The position numbers and the translations under genes are program-made. From Gongronella butleri (taxonomy: Eukaryota; Mucoromycota; Mucoromycetes; Mucorales; Cunninghamellaceae), in contig JAIWZP010000007.1 of assembly GCA_025201375.1 (NCBI GenBank), positions 62,001 through 126,000 on the forward strand: a stretch of DNA of 64,000 nt, read 5' to 3'. Positions within the stretch are counted from its first letter, which is position 1, and each line of letters begins with the position of its first letter. The notes under the pieces were generated by a model that saw only the letters and a program-made list of their open reading frames with translations, searched no databases and was not told where the DNA came from. Below are positions 33,238 through 43,395 of the stretch, piece after piece.

Positions 33238-35304
33238 TCATGCCGCCGTCAGATGCGCATACATCATCAAGAGCCAGCTGTACACGATACCCACGGCGCA
33301 ATACACGCTTGTCACCATCAGCGGCAAGAATTCCAGCCGGTCGCCAAAGATCAGTGTGTGCCCCGCGCCAACATATCCCACGAGCGCCACCAAACCCAGC
33401 AAATATAGCCGTTCCACGTTGCTCAGCATCCGCCGGAGTTTCCTAAACCAAGCAAACGCGTTAGTACAAAGTGGGAAAGCGAAATAAAAACAGGTGAGTT
33501 TCTTACGTGTGAAGGCAGTAGCTGAGGCCAGGCAAGATGGACAGGTACCAAATGAGTGTGATCATCCACTTGATGGGGGTTTCTAAACAATGAGCAATCA
33601 ACAATGGATGGGTGTGAGATGAAAAAAAAGAAAATTTTAAGCGCATTGGCTCTTTTTTTTTTTTTTTTTTCTATTACCTTGCACGTGAAACAAGAGCGGG
33701 TAGAGAGAGATGATGCCTGCACTGCTTAGGATGGTAAAGATGCGCAGATGGAGCAGGCTCTTGCCGGCCATGAAGCTGTAAAAAGTAATAAAAAAAAATA
33801 GGGGGCTTGAGTACAAAAGAGCGTGCACTTTTTAGGGCTTGACTGTCCTTACGAATAGGGGATGAGCACGATCATGATCGCCTTTTCGTGCACGTGCCAG
33901 CCAAACAGGTACGACGCAAACCCACAGAGCGTCAACGATGATACAAAGTTGTCAAACGACGGCTTGCGCCAAACCACCTGCAGCACGATCTAAAGACCAA
34001 AATCGTCATTGCTATAAGCACAATGCCATGTGTTCCTGTTCTTTGGGCCTTACCAATTGCACCAGGACAGTCAGCACGAGAGTATGAATCGCGTCCACTG
34101 TGGGCAGCACAGCAAACACGGTGTCACCCACGTATCCACGCGTCATGGACGACACAGCCGACGCGTCAAATGACCAATGCAAACGCTTGGCAACTTTAAC
34201 ATAAAAAACGCGTCAGAGCGCGCATTTCCCGAAGTTTTTTTTTCTTTTTTCTCCAATTTACCAAAAATCAAGCATCGATCCAAACCCGCATACAATGCCC
34301 AGATGTTTGGCGCCCAGTAGGCGTGGCAGAGACCGCGTGTAAAGGGGAACAGGCGCGCAACAAGGGCTTGAAGCTGGCCGGTGGCAACAATGGGGCCGAG
34401 CGAGACGGCAAAGATGGCGATGACGACGGTGCCTGTGGCCGCGAGGCGTACCACCGAGAATTTCTGTGCTTCGACAAAGCAGTACGCGCTCAGTAGGTAC
34501 ACAAAGTACGCGGGCGCCATGTACAAGTAGATGTGCTTGAAATTGAGCAATGTGGCAAACAGTGCGGCGCACCACAAGTACCTGCCACGCTGCGCGTCCA
34601 CAATCGAATGCACAAGCAGCCCGTACAGCAACCCATTGTACTGAAAGTGCATATGATCGACAATCCATAGCCCCGGGTGCAAAAAGATGGACACTGCAAT
34701 GATCGTGCGGATCGTTTTGGCCGTCGACGTCGGTGTCGTCGTGGAACTAGTCCCAGACGATGTCGATGCCTTTTGGTCCTCTGTGTCGTCCTCCTCCGCG
34801 TTGATGTACCGCCACAGGCCCCAGAAAAGGATCAATTCGCTCGCCATGACCGTGCATCGCTGATAAATGATCGTGCGCTCATTCACAAATGGTGCCGCCT
34901 GGATTTGCAGCATGCTTTCGTCCACGACCGCTGCACCCACACTCAGCAGCTTCTCAAACCACGCAAAGAACGGCGGATAGTCTAGTGTCCACTGCGACGT
35001 CGCCTGGAAAAAAAAAGTAAAAACAATCATTAAAAACAAGTAAAACACGGGAAAATGCTACGGGAGAAGGGCCCTCTTGCTCACCTCACGATACCACTCG
35101 GAAAAGGGAAGCGAGTGGGTGATAGCCATCCAGTTCCTATGCACCTCAAAGTCGGTCGAGTGGCTAAAACAAACAAAAATGAGGTCAATTTTGCCTCTCT
35201 TTCCCGGTCGCGTCGGGTTTCTTTTTGTATTTTTGTGTCGCAACTGACTATGTTGGTATTAGTAGCCATTTGACAAGCGTCGCTACAATGAGGATGGAGT
35301 TCAT
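33238..35304 (-). CDS. ALG8: ALG8 dolichyl-P-Glc:Glc1Man9GlcNAc2-PP-dolichol glucosyltransferase
   Basis: Eight exons (35304-35249, 35163-35085, 35003-34262, 34193-34054, 33989-33853, 33775-33678, 33582-33507, 33442-33238) give 510 residues. After splicing the N-terminus reads [20 protein letters not shown] then [14 protein letters not shown] and [13 protein letters not shown], the catalytic luminal loop of the ALG6/ALG8 family. Later family motifs: [63 protein letters not shown] and [16 protein letters not shown]. The multi-pass ER protein adds the second glucose to the lipid-linked oligosaccharide for N-glycosylation. H-x-x-D-F versus ALG6-type motifs and the HFQYNG segment favour ALG8. The loop [18 protein letters not shown] is an unusual acidic/Ser-Thr insert. 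Confidence 0.94.
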
Positions 35305-35544
35305 GGAGAGACAAGGCCGAGCGGAAGGAGAAAAAAGACACGTTCCCAAATTGGCGTTTGCGAAAAAAGTCGCGCGGCCCTCATTTGATCCCGCCCAAAA
35401 ACGGCAATAGCCACTTGCCCTTCGGTGTGCAACAGTAGCTGAATGAAAAGAAAGGCAGCTGGCTATGCCAATTGGTGTGTCAAATCCACTTTTCTGTGAT
35501 TTTCCTCTTTACAAGTTACTTTTTCACCATCACGTATAATGCAG

Positions 35545-36405
35545 CTCTCCCGAAACATGGCTCAAAGTGAATTGACATGCTAAAAAGACCTAGCTGGAGC
35601 CAGTTTTTAGTTCTCGAAGAGCATTGCGGCACGTCAGACGAAATGCAAACTTCAACCGTGTCGCGTGCTCAAACCAAAATCGAAAAAACAGGTCTCCGGA
35701 ATTGCGCCAAGTTGGCACACTAGTTGAAGCGAAATGACAAACCATCAAAAATGCCAAAAGCGAGCGCAGTCGATCTGCCCAATCACGAGCAATGGGCGAT
35801 TTTCGAATAAAATTGACACGCGAATTGCGCAGGAAAAACGCGTCATGAACGCCGCGCTGACGCGTCCAGTAGCAAGAGACACCCCAGGGGCATGGGTTGA
35901 TTAAGAACAAGGAGCGTCCAACTCGACATTTGACGCAGGTTATCGCGCGTCGAAAAAATCTTATGATTTTAAAGCCGTGCCAAAGGTACCAAAAATTCAC
36001 TTTTGTCATTGATCACCGACGTCCACGTACGCAGCAAGTCATGCTCTTTCTGATGATGCGTGTTTCTCGGAGAAGCAGACAATTTTCGTTGAGATGTCCT
36101 TGAGCTGAAAATAAAACCTAAAATGCACTTCACGCCACAGCCAGTCAATGAACCCCTGATTTTTATCTGATTTTCGTCGGTGAATGAGTGTGCGTATCAT
36201 GTGGTTTCAATGGCGCGGTGCACTGAAGACCTAAATTCACCCCTTTCAAAATTGCCGACCGTACTTCTTGGAAAAATGGCGATTTTGAAAATTGGTCATT
36301 GCGCGTCATCTAGCAACCGCAATGTTGCAAGAGTCGGCTCATTCGAAGGAGGAAGCGTGGAATTATTGATCCAAGCAGTTGATTTCGTAGTAAATTGTAA
36401 AAAGA
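35545..36405 (+). repeat. Dispersed repeat A, copy 2
   Basis: Same orientation and block order as 14270-15165 (for example ACCAAAATCGAAAAAACAGG, GAATTGCGCCAA, CAATCACGAGCAATG, GACGCGTCCAGTAGCAAGAG, CATTGATCACCGACGTCC, GTGTTTCTCGGAGA, CGTCGGTGAATGAG, GTAAATTGTA). Identity by eye is about 70-75%. Beyond the right end the sequence changes to the candidate gene at 36445. Confidence 0.85.
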
Positions 36406-36444
36406 ATAGTCAAAAGATCAAAAGACACTAAAATCGCAACAAAT

Positions 36445-37035
36445 ATGCGATTCTTGATCCCAATTGTGTGTGTCTTGGCCCTTGGTGATTTACAGGTGCA
36501 GAAGGGCAAATCAGCAATTCATAATTATTACTCTTAGGTGACCCAGCACTGTATAGAGCAACAAGCTATTGGTGGCCAAACGTTGGTTTTTCTAGTGCCA
36601 ATTGTATTCTTGGTAAAACGCGACCAGCCGTTTCAAATACTATTAGAAAACGGACCTAGGCTCCAAGATGCATCGAATGATCAGCTCAATTGGAGCTTCA
36701 ACGCAGTGCCAAACGCGACATTGCTCCTCGTTTGCTCTTTTCTCTTGTCGCAGAGTCCCTTATCTCGCCCCGCGTCTAGGAAATCGAACAACTAGAGTGT
36801 CTTTTGTCTGTTGCAGGTGAACGGGTTTTCTACAACATGCTATTCTTTGGAACAGATGAATACTTCTTTCATTTTTCCTTCTTTTTTTCATTTTTTTGCG
36901 AAAATTGTTGCTTTGACTGTTCCTCAAAACGTGAACGGCCCAATCAAAAAGAAAAATTCTTGGGTCGCTGTCTGTTTGAGAACAAAAATAGGTCTCTGGG
37001 ATGAATTGCCCTGGGTTCAATTGCCTCACTTGTAG
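36445..37035 (+). CDS. Candidate small secreted protein gene (or decayed copy) beside repeat A
   Basis: A three-exon chain keeps one frame: 36445-36495, 36538-36729, 36817-37035, about 153 residues. Exon 1 encodes a signal-peptide-like start (MRFLIPIVCVLALGDLQ). Exon 2 reads IGGQTLVF, then DQPFQILLENGPRLQDASND and QLNWSFNAVPNATLLL. This pattern (PF-I-L-x-G ... W-S-x-x-x-P-x-x-T-L-L-L) resembles the repeated beta-sandwich unit of fungal Ser/Thr-rich secreted surface proteins. Two N-glycosylation sequons (NWS, NAT) are present. Exon 3 includes VALTVPQNVNGP. Base composition is more AT-rich than in neighbouring genes. Intron 1 would be 42 nt, shorter than most here, and the donors (GTGCAG, GTTTGC) are weak, so it may be a pseudogene or chance. 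Confidence 0.35.
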
Positions 37036-37280
37036 GGGCGATCAAAATTAGAATGAGCAAAAAGATCCGTACATTAGACCTCCTCTTGGATTTGCGACCA
37101 GTAAAGCCCAGACTCCTTGAGCCACCTTCTGCATGCGAGTTGTGGTTGGATAAAATAAAATCAGGGGGGAAAATCGCTGCGCAAGCCCAAGAAAAAAGAA
37201 GCTTGCATGAAAAAAGTGTCTTTTTTTTTCCCGCTCCCCTGTCTCTTTTGTCTCTTTCTCTTTTTTATTCGCTCGTTGCT

Positions 37281-39481
37281 ATGCGCGAGATATTGACGCT
37301 GCAGCTTGGCCAGTTGGCCAATTATGTGGGCACGCACTATTGGAACACACAGGTAAAAAGTGTGTGTTGTGTATTTTTTTACGTGTTTCTGAACGCCTTT
37401 TCCTTGTCGCTCACCTTTAGGATGCTTACTTTTCGTACAATGACGACGCCTCGGTCGAGTTTGACCATGACACCCTCTTCCGCGCCGGATCTACGCTAAA
37501 AGTAAGCTGCACTGACGACGAATTGCCAACTTTTGAGAGTATTTGTCACTAAAGCACGCTTTTTTTTCTTAGGGCACCGAGACGTACACGCCACGCGCGC
37601 TGATCTTCGACCTCAAGGGCGCGTTTGGGTCTTTGCACAAGTACAATAAGCTGTACGAGTCTGCCGGTGCAGACGACGCCGTGGCATGGTAAAAATGAAC
37701 GCGATAGGGAAGCGCGCGCGTCGCGTGGGCTTGGGCTCAATCCTTTCTTTTTTTTTTTGCTGTAGGGAGCATGGCGTGCAGCAGGCGTCGGCGGAAGCGG
37801 CGGATCATCCGTACCAGCAGCAATTGCAGCTTGCCGAGCAAGGCCAGGCGCCTTTGCAAGACGCGTCCGAGCAATTGGATCAGACGGTGTCCTCGTGGGC
37901 GGATTTCAATCGCGTGTATTACCACCCACGGTCCATGACGACCGTTGCGTCGCACACGGTCGACAACCCGCTTACGCCCTTTGACACCATCGCCATTGGC
38001 CGCAAAGCCTACAAGGACCTCGACAAGGACCTCGATATCTACGACGGGCTCGTGCGCCACTATGTCGAGGAATGCGACCAGCTGCAGGGCTTCCAGCTCT
38101 TTGCAGACATCGACTCTGCATTCGCAGGATTCGCAGAACAGCTGCTCGATGACATTGCCGACGACTTTCCAAAGACATCTATCCTGACTTTTGGTATGAT
38201 GAAGGCAGAAAACAAGGTAAAACAAAGCGACCATGGCAAGGCATTGCGGCGGACCATTGATCTTTTTTGTCTTTTTGTTAGCGACCCGTGTCAACGCTCA
38301 ATCGGTTCTTTGGCATCCCTCGTCTTACGCAAGCATCGTCCTTGTTTGTCCCATTGTATACGCCCACCTCTTCACGAATCCAGATCGACGGCTTGGCACC
38401 ATATATCCATCCCAATGTGAGTCGTCTTTTTTTTTTTTCGAAAAATTCATCAAAAACTCACCTCTTTTCTTCTTGCATCCAAGTGTGCCTCTGTCTACCA
38501 TACCAGTGCCGTCTTATCTGCCGCCATTGAGACTGCCACGTCCTGTTTCAGGTACATCGACACGCGAAATACTATTCAAACATGCCGTCTGACGCATTTT
38601 TTCTTATTCTTTGTCCCTACAGATTGAAGAGGGACGCAATGACGATCAGCGGCCTGGAAGGCCTTTTGAATTGGCGACGCGAGACGCGTCTCGCGAGTCT
38701 GGGTGTCGCTCTGCCACTGCCCATCTCGTCGTACGGCTACAGTGCCAGTCTTTCATCCAATCGCCCGCTTTTGCCTTTGATGGACTTATCATTACAGTCG
38801 TCCCTATCCAAGGTAAGCGTGATACAAGCGACATAATAAGGTCGTGCCGAGTGATCTCATGTTGTTGCTTTTTTTTCTTTTTTTGTTAGCCTGAGCACGT
38901 GTTTGGCGAATGCATCACCCTGCGTGGCCTGATGAACCAAGGTGACAAGGAAAAGTACGTGAATGAGGTGTGCAAGCCATTCAAGGACGAACTCGATCAG
39001 CTACAACACAGGTAAAAATATATATAAAAAATGAAGAAAAAGAGAAATGATTGGACGCTGACGCGTCTTTTTCTTTTTTTTTCAGAGTGATGGTGGACAC
39101 GGCGTACCCTCTTCCCGATTCATACCCACGTTTCTTTTCGTCATTGCTTGATGAGGAAGGAAAGATGTAAGTTTCAATTGTCGATTTCCCGTAGCAGACC
39201 ATCTCATGCCATTTTTTTTCGTTGTTTTGAACAGATACGATGCGACTCCCGGGACCACGACGCGCCCGCACCATGTGCCAATGCTAACGCACTTGTCAAC
39301 GAACAGCAACACTAAGCAGATGCTCGCGGCCGAGAATGCGGCCGCCAATGGCGTGGCACTCAAGGATATCATGACGTTTATGCAGGGTGACATGGGCATG
39401 ACGCACGACGATCACTTGCAGGCCAAGGAGGACATGATCAATCTCATGGATTGTTATAGCACCGACCAAGAGATGATGTAA
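37281..39481 (+). CDS. DML1: DML1/Misato tubulin-like mitochondrial inheritance protein
   Basis: Ten exons (37281-37352, 37421-37501, 37573-37688, 37766-38216, 38282-38416, 38484-38551, 38623-38812, 38890-39011, 39086-39166, 39235-39481) give 520 residues. [28 protein letters not shown], the [20 protein letters not shown] junction and [11 protein letters not shown] match the Misato segment [22 protein letters not shown] carries the tubulin-like core; [19 protein letters not shown] and [18 protein letters not shown] follow. The family is needed for mitochondrial distribution and inheritance. Its tubulin-like fold lacks a standard GTPase G-box as far as I can read. It converges on RAD51 with 362 bp between stops. 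Confidence 0.94.
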
Positions 39482-39843
39482 AAAAAAAAAAATAGAGTAC
39501 GCCCTGTCATAAAAACGAAAATTACATGCAAATCATCCTTTTTATTGGATTTGGGGGGAGGGGAGGGGAGAAGGCTTTTTAAACGAAAATATAAACAAGG
39601 AGTGCACTGACGAAGAAATAATAGCAGGTTGAGACGACAATTGCTTGGTAAATCGGGTAAAAATACATTGTGGGGTAGGGGAAAGAGGGAAAGGGGGAAG
39701 AGAAATAAGGCGAGAAGCCGTTTTCAAGTGAAAAAAAAAGAATCAAATGGAAAAAAGGGAGTCGCAGATCGAGTTAGATGGAAAAGAAAAAGAAAAAGAA
39801 AAAAGGGATCATGGCAAAGACAAAGGGGGAAAAAGGAAAGTGA

Positions 39844-41211
39844 TCACTGGATTTCGTCGGAAATGCCGTCCTCGAGAATGGAAAAGGTGACCTCTGTCTC
39901 TGGAAGTGACGGTGAGTCGTAAATTTTGCAGATGCGGTTCTCTCCGCGGCCCTTGCGCAAGTACAGGCGCGTGCACGACGCGTGTGCAATGATATTGCCA
40001 CCGGCAGGCTTCTTGGGATCAGGATTAAACATGGACGCGCCACCATCCACTTGCGCCACCACCTGGTTGGTGATCACGACGGCCACACCAAACTAAAAAA
40101 GAGAGAGTGTGTACATGGTCAGAGACGCGCTTTTTCCGTGAATTTTTCGTTTTTTTCGTACCTCATCGGCTAAGCGTTGCAATTGGCGCAAGAATTGCGC
40201 AAGATGTGCCTGCCGTGCGGCCAATTCGCCACGACCGGCATAATCCGTGCGATACAGGGCCATGGCACTGTCGACAATCAGCACTGAAAAGCTGTAAAAT
40301 AACGAAAAAGAAAAGACGAATGAGTCTCCAATTGGAATGCGCCGCCCTTTTAGTCGCTGGGTGGGGTCCTTACCGAGCCTCGGACATCATAGCGGCTGCT
40401 TGAATGAGGAGCGACGTTTGGTGATCCGTGTTGTAGGCGCGCGCATAGGCAATGTTGTCGAGTGTTTCCTCGCCATTGAGTGAAAATCTACCATGCACAC
40501 AAGAAAAAATGAGTCCGCGTTTCTTTTTACGCCTCGATTGGCGACGACAACTTACCGCTGAGCGATGGAGAGAACGCGACTAGGGCGGAACGTGCTTTCT
40601 GTGTCGATGTAAAGGCATTTTCCCTGGCCGCCGCCGATGCTGATGGGCAATTGCGCAGTGACGGCAAGCATATGGCACAGCTGCGATTTGCCTGTGCGGA
40701 ACTCGCCAAAGATCTCTGTAATGGAACCCGTCTCAATGCCGCCGCCAAGGCATCGGTCCAAATCCTTGCTGCCCGTCGTAATCGTCACAATCTCCTGGCG
40801 CCGCTGGTGCACGTCCATGGCCGTCGTAAAGCCCAGGTTGACCTCCTTGGTGGCTGTCGAAAAAAAAAAAAAAAGGTCAGCTTTGTCACTCGCAAGCCCT
40901 CAATTCGTCTGTTGGTTGTACCTTCGCCCAGGATCTTGTCGACTTTTGCTTCTGAAATACCCTTGATGGCGAGCAAGTTCTTGCGAGGCGCATACGCGAC
41001 AGACTCGAGAGTAAAATAGCCGTGTTCCTTGAGTTTCTTAATGTCGGCGCTGGAGACACCACCTTTGCCCTAATGAAAAAAGCAGCTGCTTGTTATTTTT
41101 CCATCCTGGAAAGCACGCAATGGTCGTTTTTACCTCGAGCATCTGGATCAAGAGAGGACCATACTCTTCTTCTTCCTCTTCAACTGCTGCAGAACCGTTG
41201 TGTTGCGACAT
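39844..41211 (-). CDS. RAD51: RAD51 recombinase
   Basis: Six exons (41211-41134, 41069-40922, 40853-40556, 40487-40374, 40291-40162, 40092-39844) give 338 residues, the usual RAD51 length. An acidic N-terminus (EEEEEEYGP) precedes the helix-hairpin-helix domain ([35 protein letters not shown]). Walker A is [12 protein letters not shown], followed by [14 protein letters not shown]. Walker B is [20 protein letters not shown]. The L2 region and C-terminus read [36 protein letters not shown] and RICKIYDSP. [19 protein letters not shown] and the [11 protein letters not shown] segment favour RAD51 over DMC1. It forms the presynaptic filament in homologous recombination. Confidence 0.97.
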
Positions 41212-41344
41212 AAATGGTGGAAAAGACGCAAGAAATACAAGAAAAGGGAAGAGAAAGGAGAAAAAAAAAAAAAAAAAAAAAAGGAGCGCAAACAACTGGA
41301 TGCGCCCTATTTAAGAAGGCCGCTGCGGCTCCCGCCGGCCGCAG

Positions 41345-41350
41345 ACGCGT
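41345..41350. promoter_or_regulatory. ACGCGT (MCB-like) site upstream of RAD51
   Basis: ACGCGT lies 134 bp upstream of the RAD51 start, where MBF-bound MCB elements drive G1/S expression in yeasts. The hexamer is over-represented throughout this window, so its presence here is weak evidence. Confidence 0.3.
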
Positions 41351-41883
41351 GAAAAAGGTCCATGATTTTTTTCATTCCCCGACCGCGTCATACCAACCGT
41401 CAAACTCCGCAGTGGCGCTTCACTTTTTACCCGTCGCCGCAGAGATTGCGCAGCAGAGACGTTGTATCAAGTCATCCGCCGTTTTTTCTTCATTTACAGC
41501 ATCTTACTAGTGGATACCTTAGCATGTCACTTTGATAGATCGGGCTGAATGATGCCAAAAAACAAATTCAACTATGATAAGGCACGCAAAAGCCTAATTT
41601 TTAAAGTGTGCAGCTCCACAATGCAATCAACCACTGATTTTTTACCATCAAATTCAGTGAATTTAACACCAACTGCCATGAGTAAACATCAATGTGGCCG
41701 GTTTAAATTCTCTACGTTGTATCTTCATATATTTTTGCATTTTGCACTCATTTTGCACTTTTGGATGCACACTGGACGCTGCTTTTGCGATGAACGCATC
41801 AATTGTTGAAATCCTGCTGGTTGACCTGATTATGCACGGTGCCTTGAAGAAAGATTCGCTATAAGATTTTTTTTTTTTTTTTT

Positions 41884-42853
41884 GCGCAATTTGAAGCCAT
41901 ACAGTCAGGCTCTTCAAGAAAAACGCGTAAAATATTATTTGGCGCCGTATTTTCACTAGCAAACACGAATCTCGAGATTTCTCGCAACTGGGCGATCCGA
42001 TTCGCGAAAAACGTTAATGCCGTTGGAGAATAGGGTTTACCATTAACTGGTCCAAATTTGGGATTAGATGAGAAAGTTTCTGAGGCAGTGCCAGTAAAAG
42101 GGATACAATCACCAGCATTTGATCTCGTACCGCGGCAACGGCTGAGCACCCCGATACGTGAGTCACCTCAAATGAATCAGCGGGCAAACGCGGTAAAAGC
42201 GCTTGTGGTTTGGGGACCTCGCGTCATGTTCCCGGCGAGTTAGCCTTACGGATCGTTTCGATCCTGATTTGGCCCTGAATTTATGCAAAATGCATTTCCC
42301 CGGGATTGAGTGATCCGATTTGCGAAAAAACTTGACATCGTCGGATTTTTGAGTCGAATATCCAGTAATCTGAATTTGGAGCCATAAGGTCAGTCTCATT
42401 GGGAGAAACGCATAAAATATTGTTTGATGCCGGATTTTCACTAGCAAACACGAATCTCGAGATTTGTCGCGACTGAGTGATCCGATTCGCGAAAAAACTT
42501 AACAACACTGATGAATTGGGTCTACCATCAACTGGTCCAAATTTGGGACTAGATGAGTGAGTTTCTGAGAAAGCGCCAGTTTTACAGGCGTAAATGGGGT
42601 AAGATCATCAGCATTTTGTCTCGTACTGCAGCAACGGCTGAGCGCCCCGACACGTGAGTCACTTCAAATGAACCAGTGGTCAAACGCGGTAAAAGCGCTT
42701 GTGGTTTGGGGATATCGCTTCAATTTTTCGGCGATTTAGCCTTAAGGGGTCATTTAGATCTTGGTTTGGCCCTGATTTTATGAAAAATAAATTTTCTCAG
42801 GACTGAGTGATCTGATCTCTGAAAAAAACTTGATTTCGTCGGCTTTTTATGTT
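41884..42853 (+). repeat. Repeat B tandem array, two units of about 485 bp
   Basis: The blocks TCACTAGCAAACACGAATCT, ACTGGTCCAAATTTGGGA, GTGAGTCACxTCAAATGAA and GGTAAAAGCGCTTGTGGTTT recur once per unit with a constant offset of about 485 bp (for example 41953 and 42438). Unit identity by eye is about 80%. The element continues to the left as AT-rich unique sequence (41.4-41.9 kb) with no gene. No ORF is conserved across both units. Confidence 0.85.
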
Positions 42854-42954
42854 CAGCATCCTCTGGTTCAAATATAGGGCCCAATGAACAAGATCCGGAA
42901 GACGCGCCCTGCCAAAGGGAGGTTAGGTCTTTTCCAATCTGGTAGCGTACGCGA

Positions 42955-43120
42955 CAATGGCCCAACGTGTCGACGCGCGAGTCACCTCAAATGAATCAGC
43001 GATTAAAGACGGTATAGGCGCTTGTGTTTTGGTGACATTGCGTTGAATCGTAGCGTGTTGGTGCGTAATGACTCTGAAAACTCGCATTGTCAATTTTGAT
43101 TTAAGCAGACATGATACTGG
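42955..43120 (+). repeat. Repeat B, copy (iv), adjoining the tandem array
   Basis: CGCGAGTCACCTCAAATGAA, GATTAAAGACGG, GCGCTTGTGTTTTG and AATGACTCTGAAAACTCGC match positions 2655-2790. It links the array to the copy near the window start. Confidence 0.75.
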
Positions 43121-43395
43121 TTCGGCTCTGCCTGTCCGTTCATATTCACAAATTGAGCTTCCACGTGCGTGAAAAAAAAAATCAGTCAATATCTCAGCAA
43201 GTGCCCGAGAAAATGCACAAAAGCACAAATTTCATCTGTTTTAGTTTTTCTTTTCTTTTCTTTTTTTTTTTTGCCTTTTATTCTTATTTTTATTATTATC
43301 GCGTGATAATTCTAGGCGAGTGGAAATCATACATAAAATTACAAGTTTCGTAGGAGAAAAAAGAGTAGAGGATTACAATGCAAAACGAGGGATTT

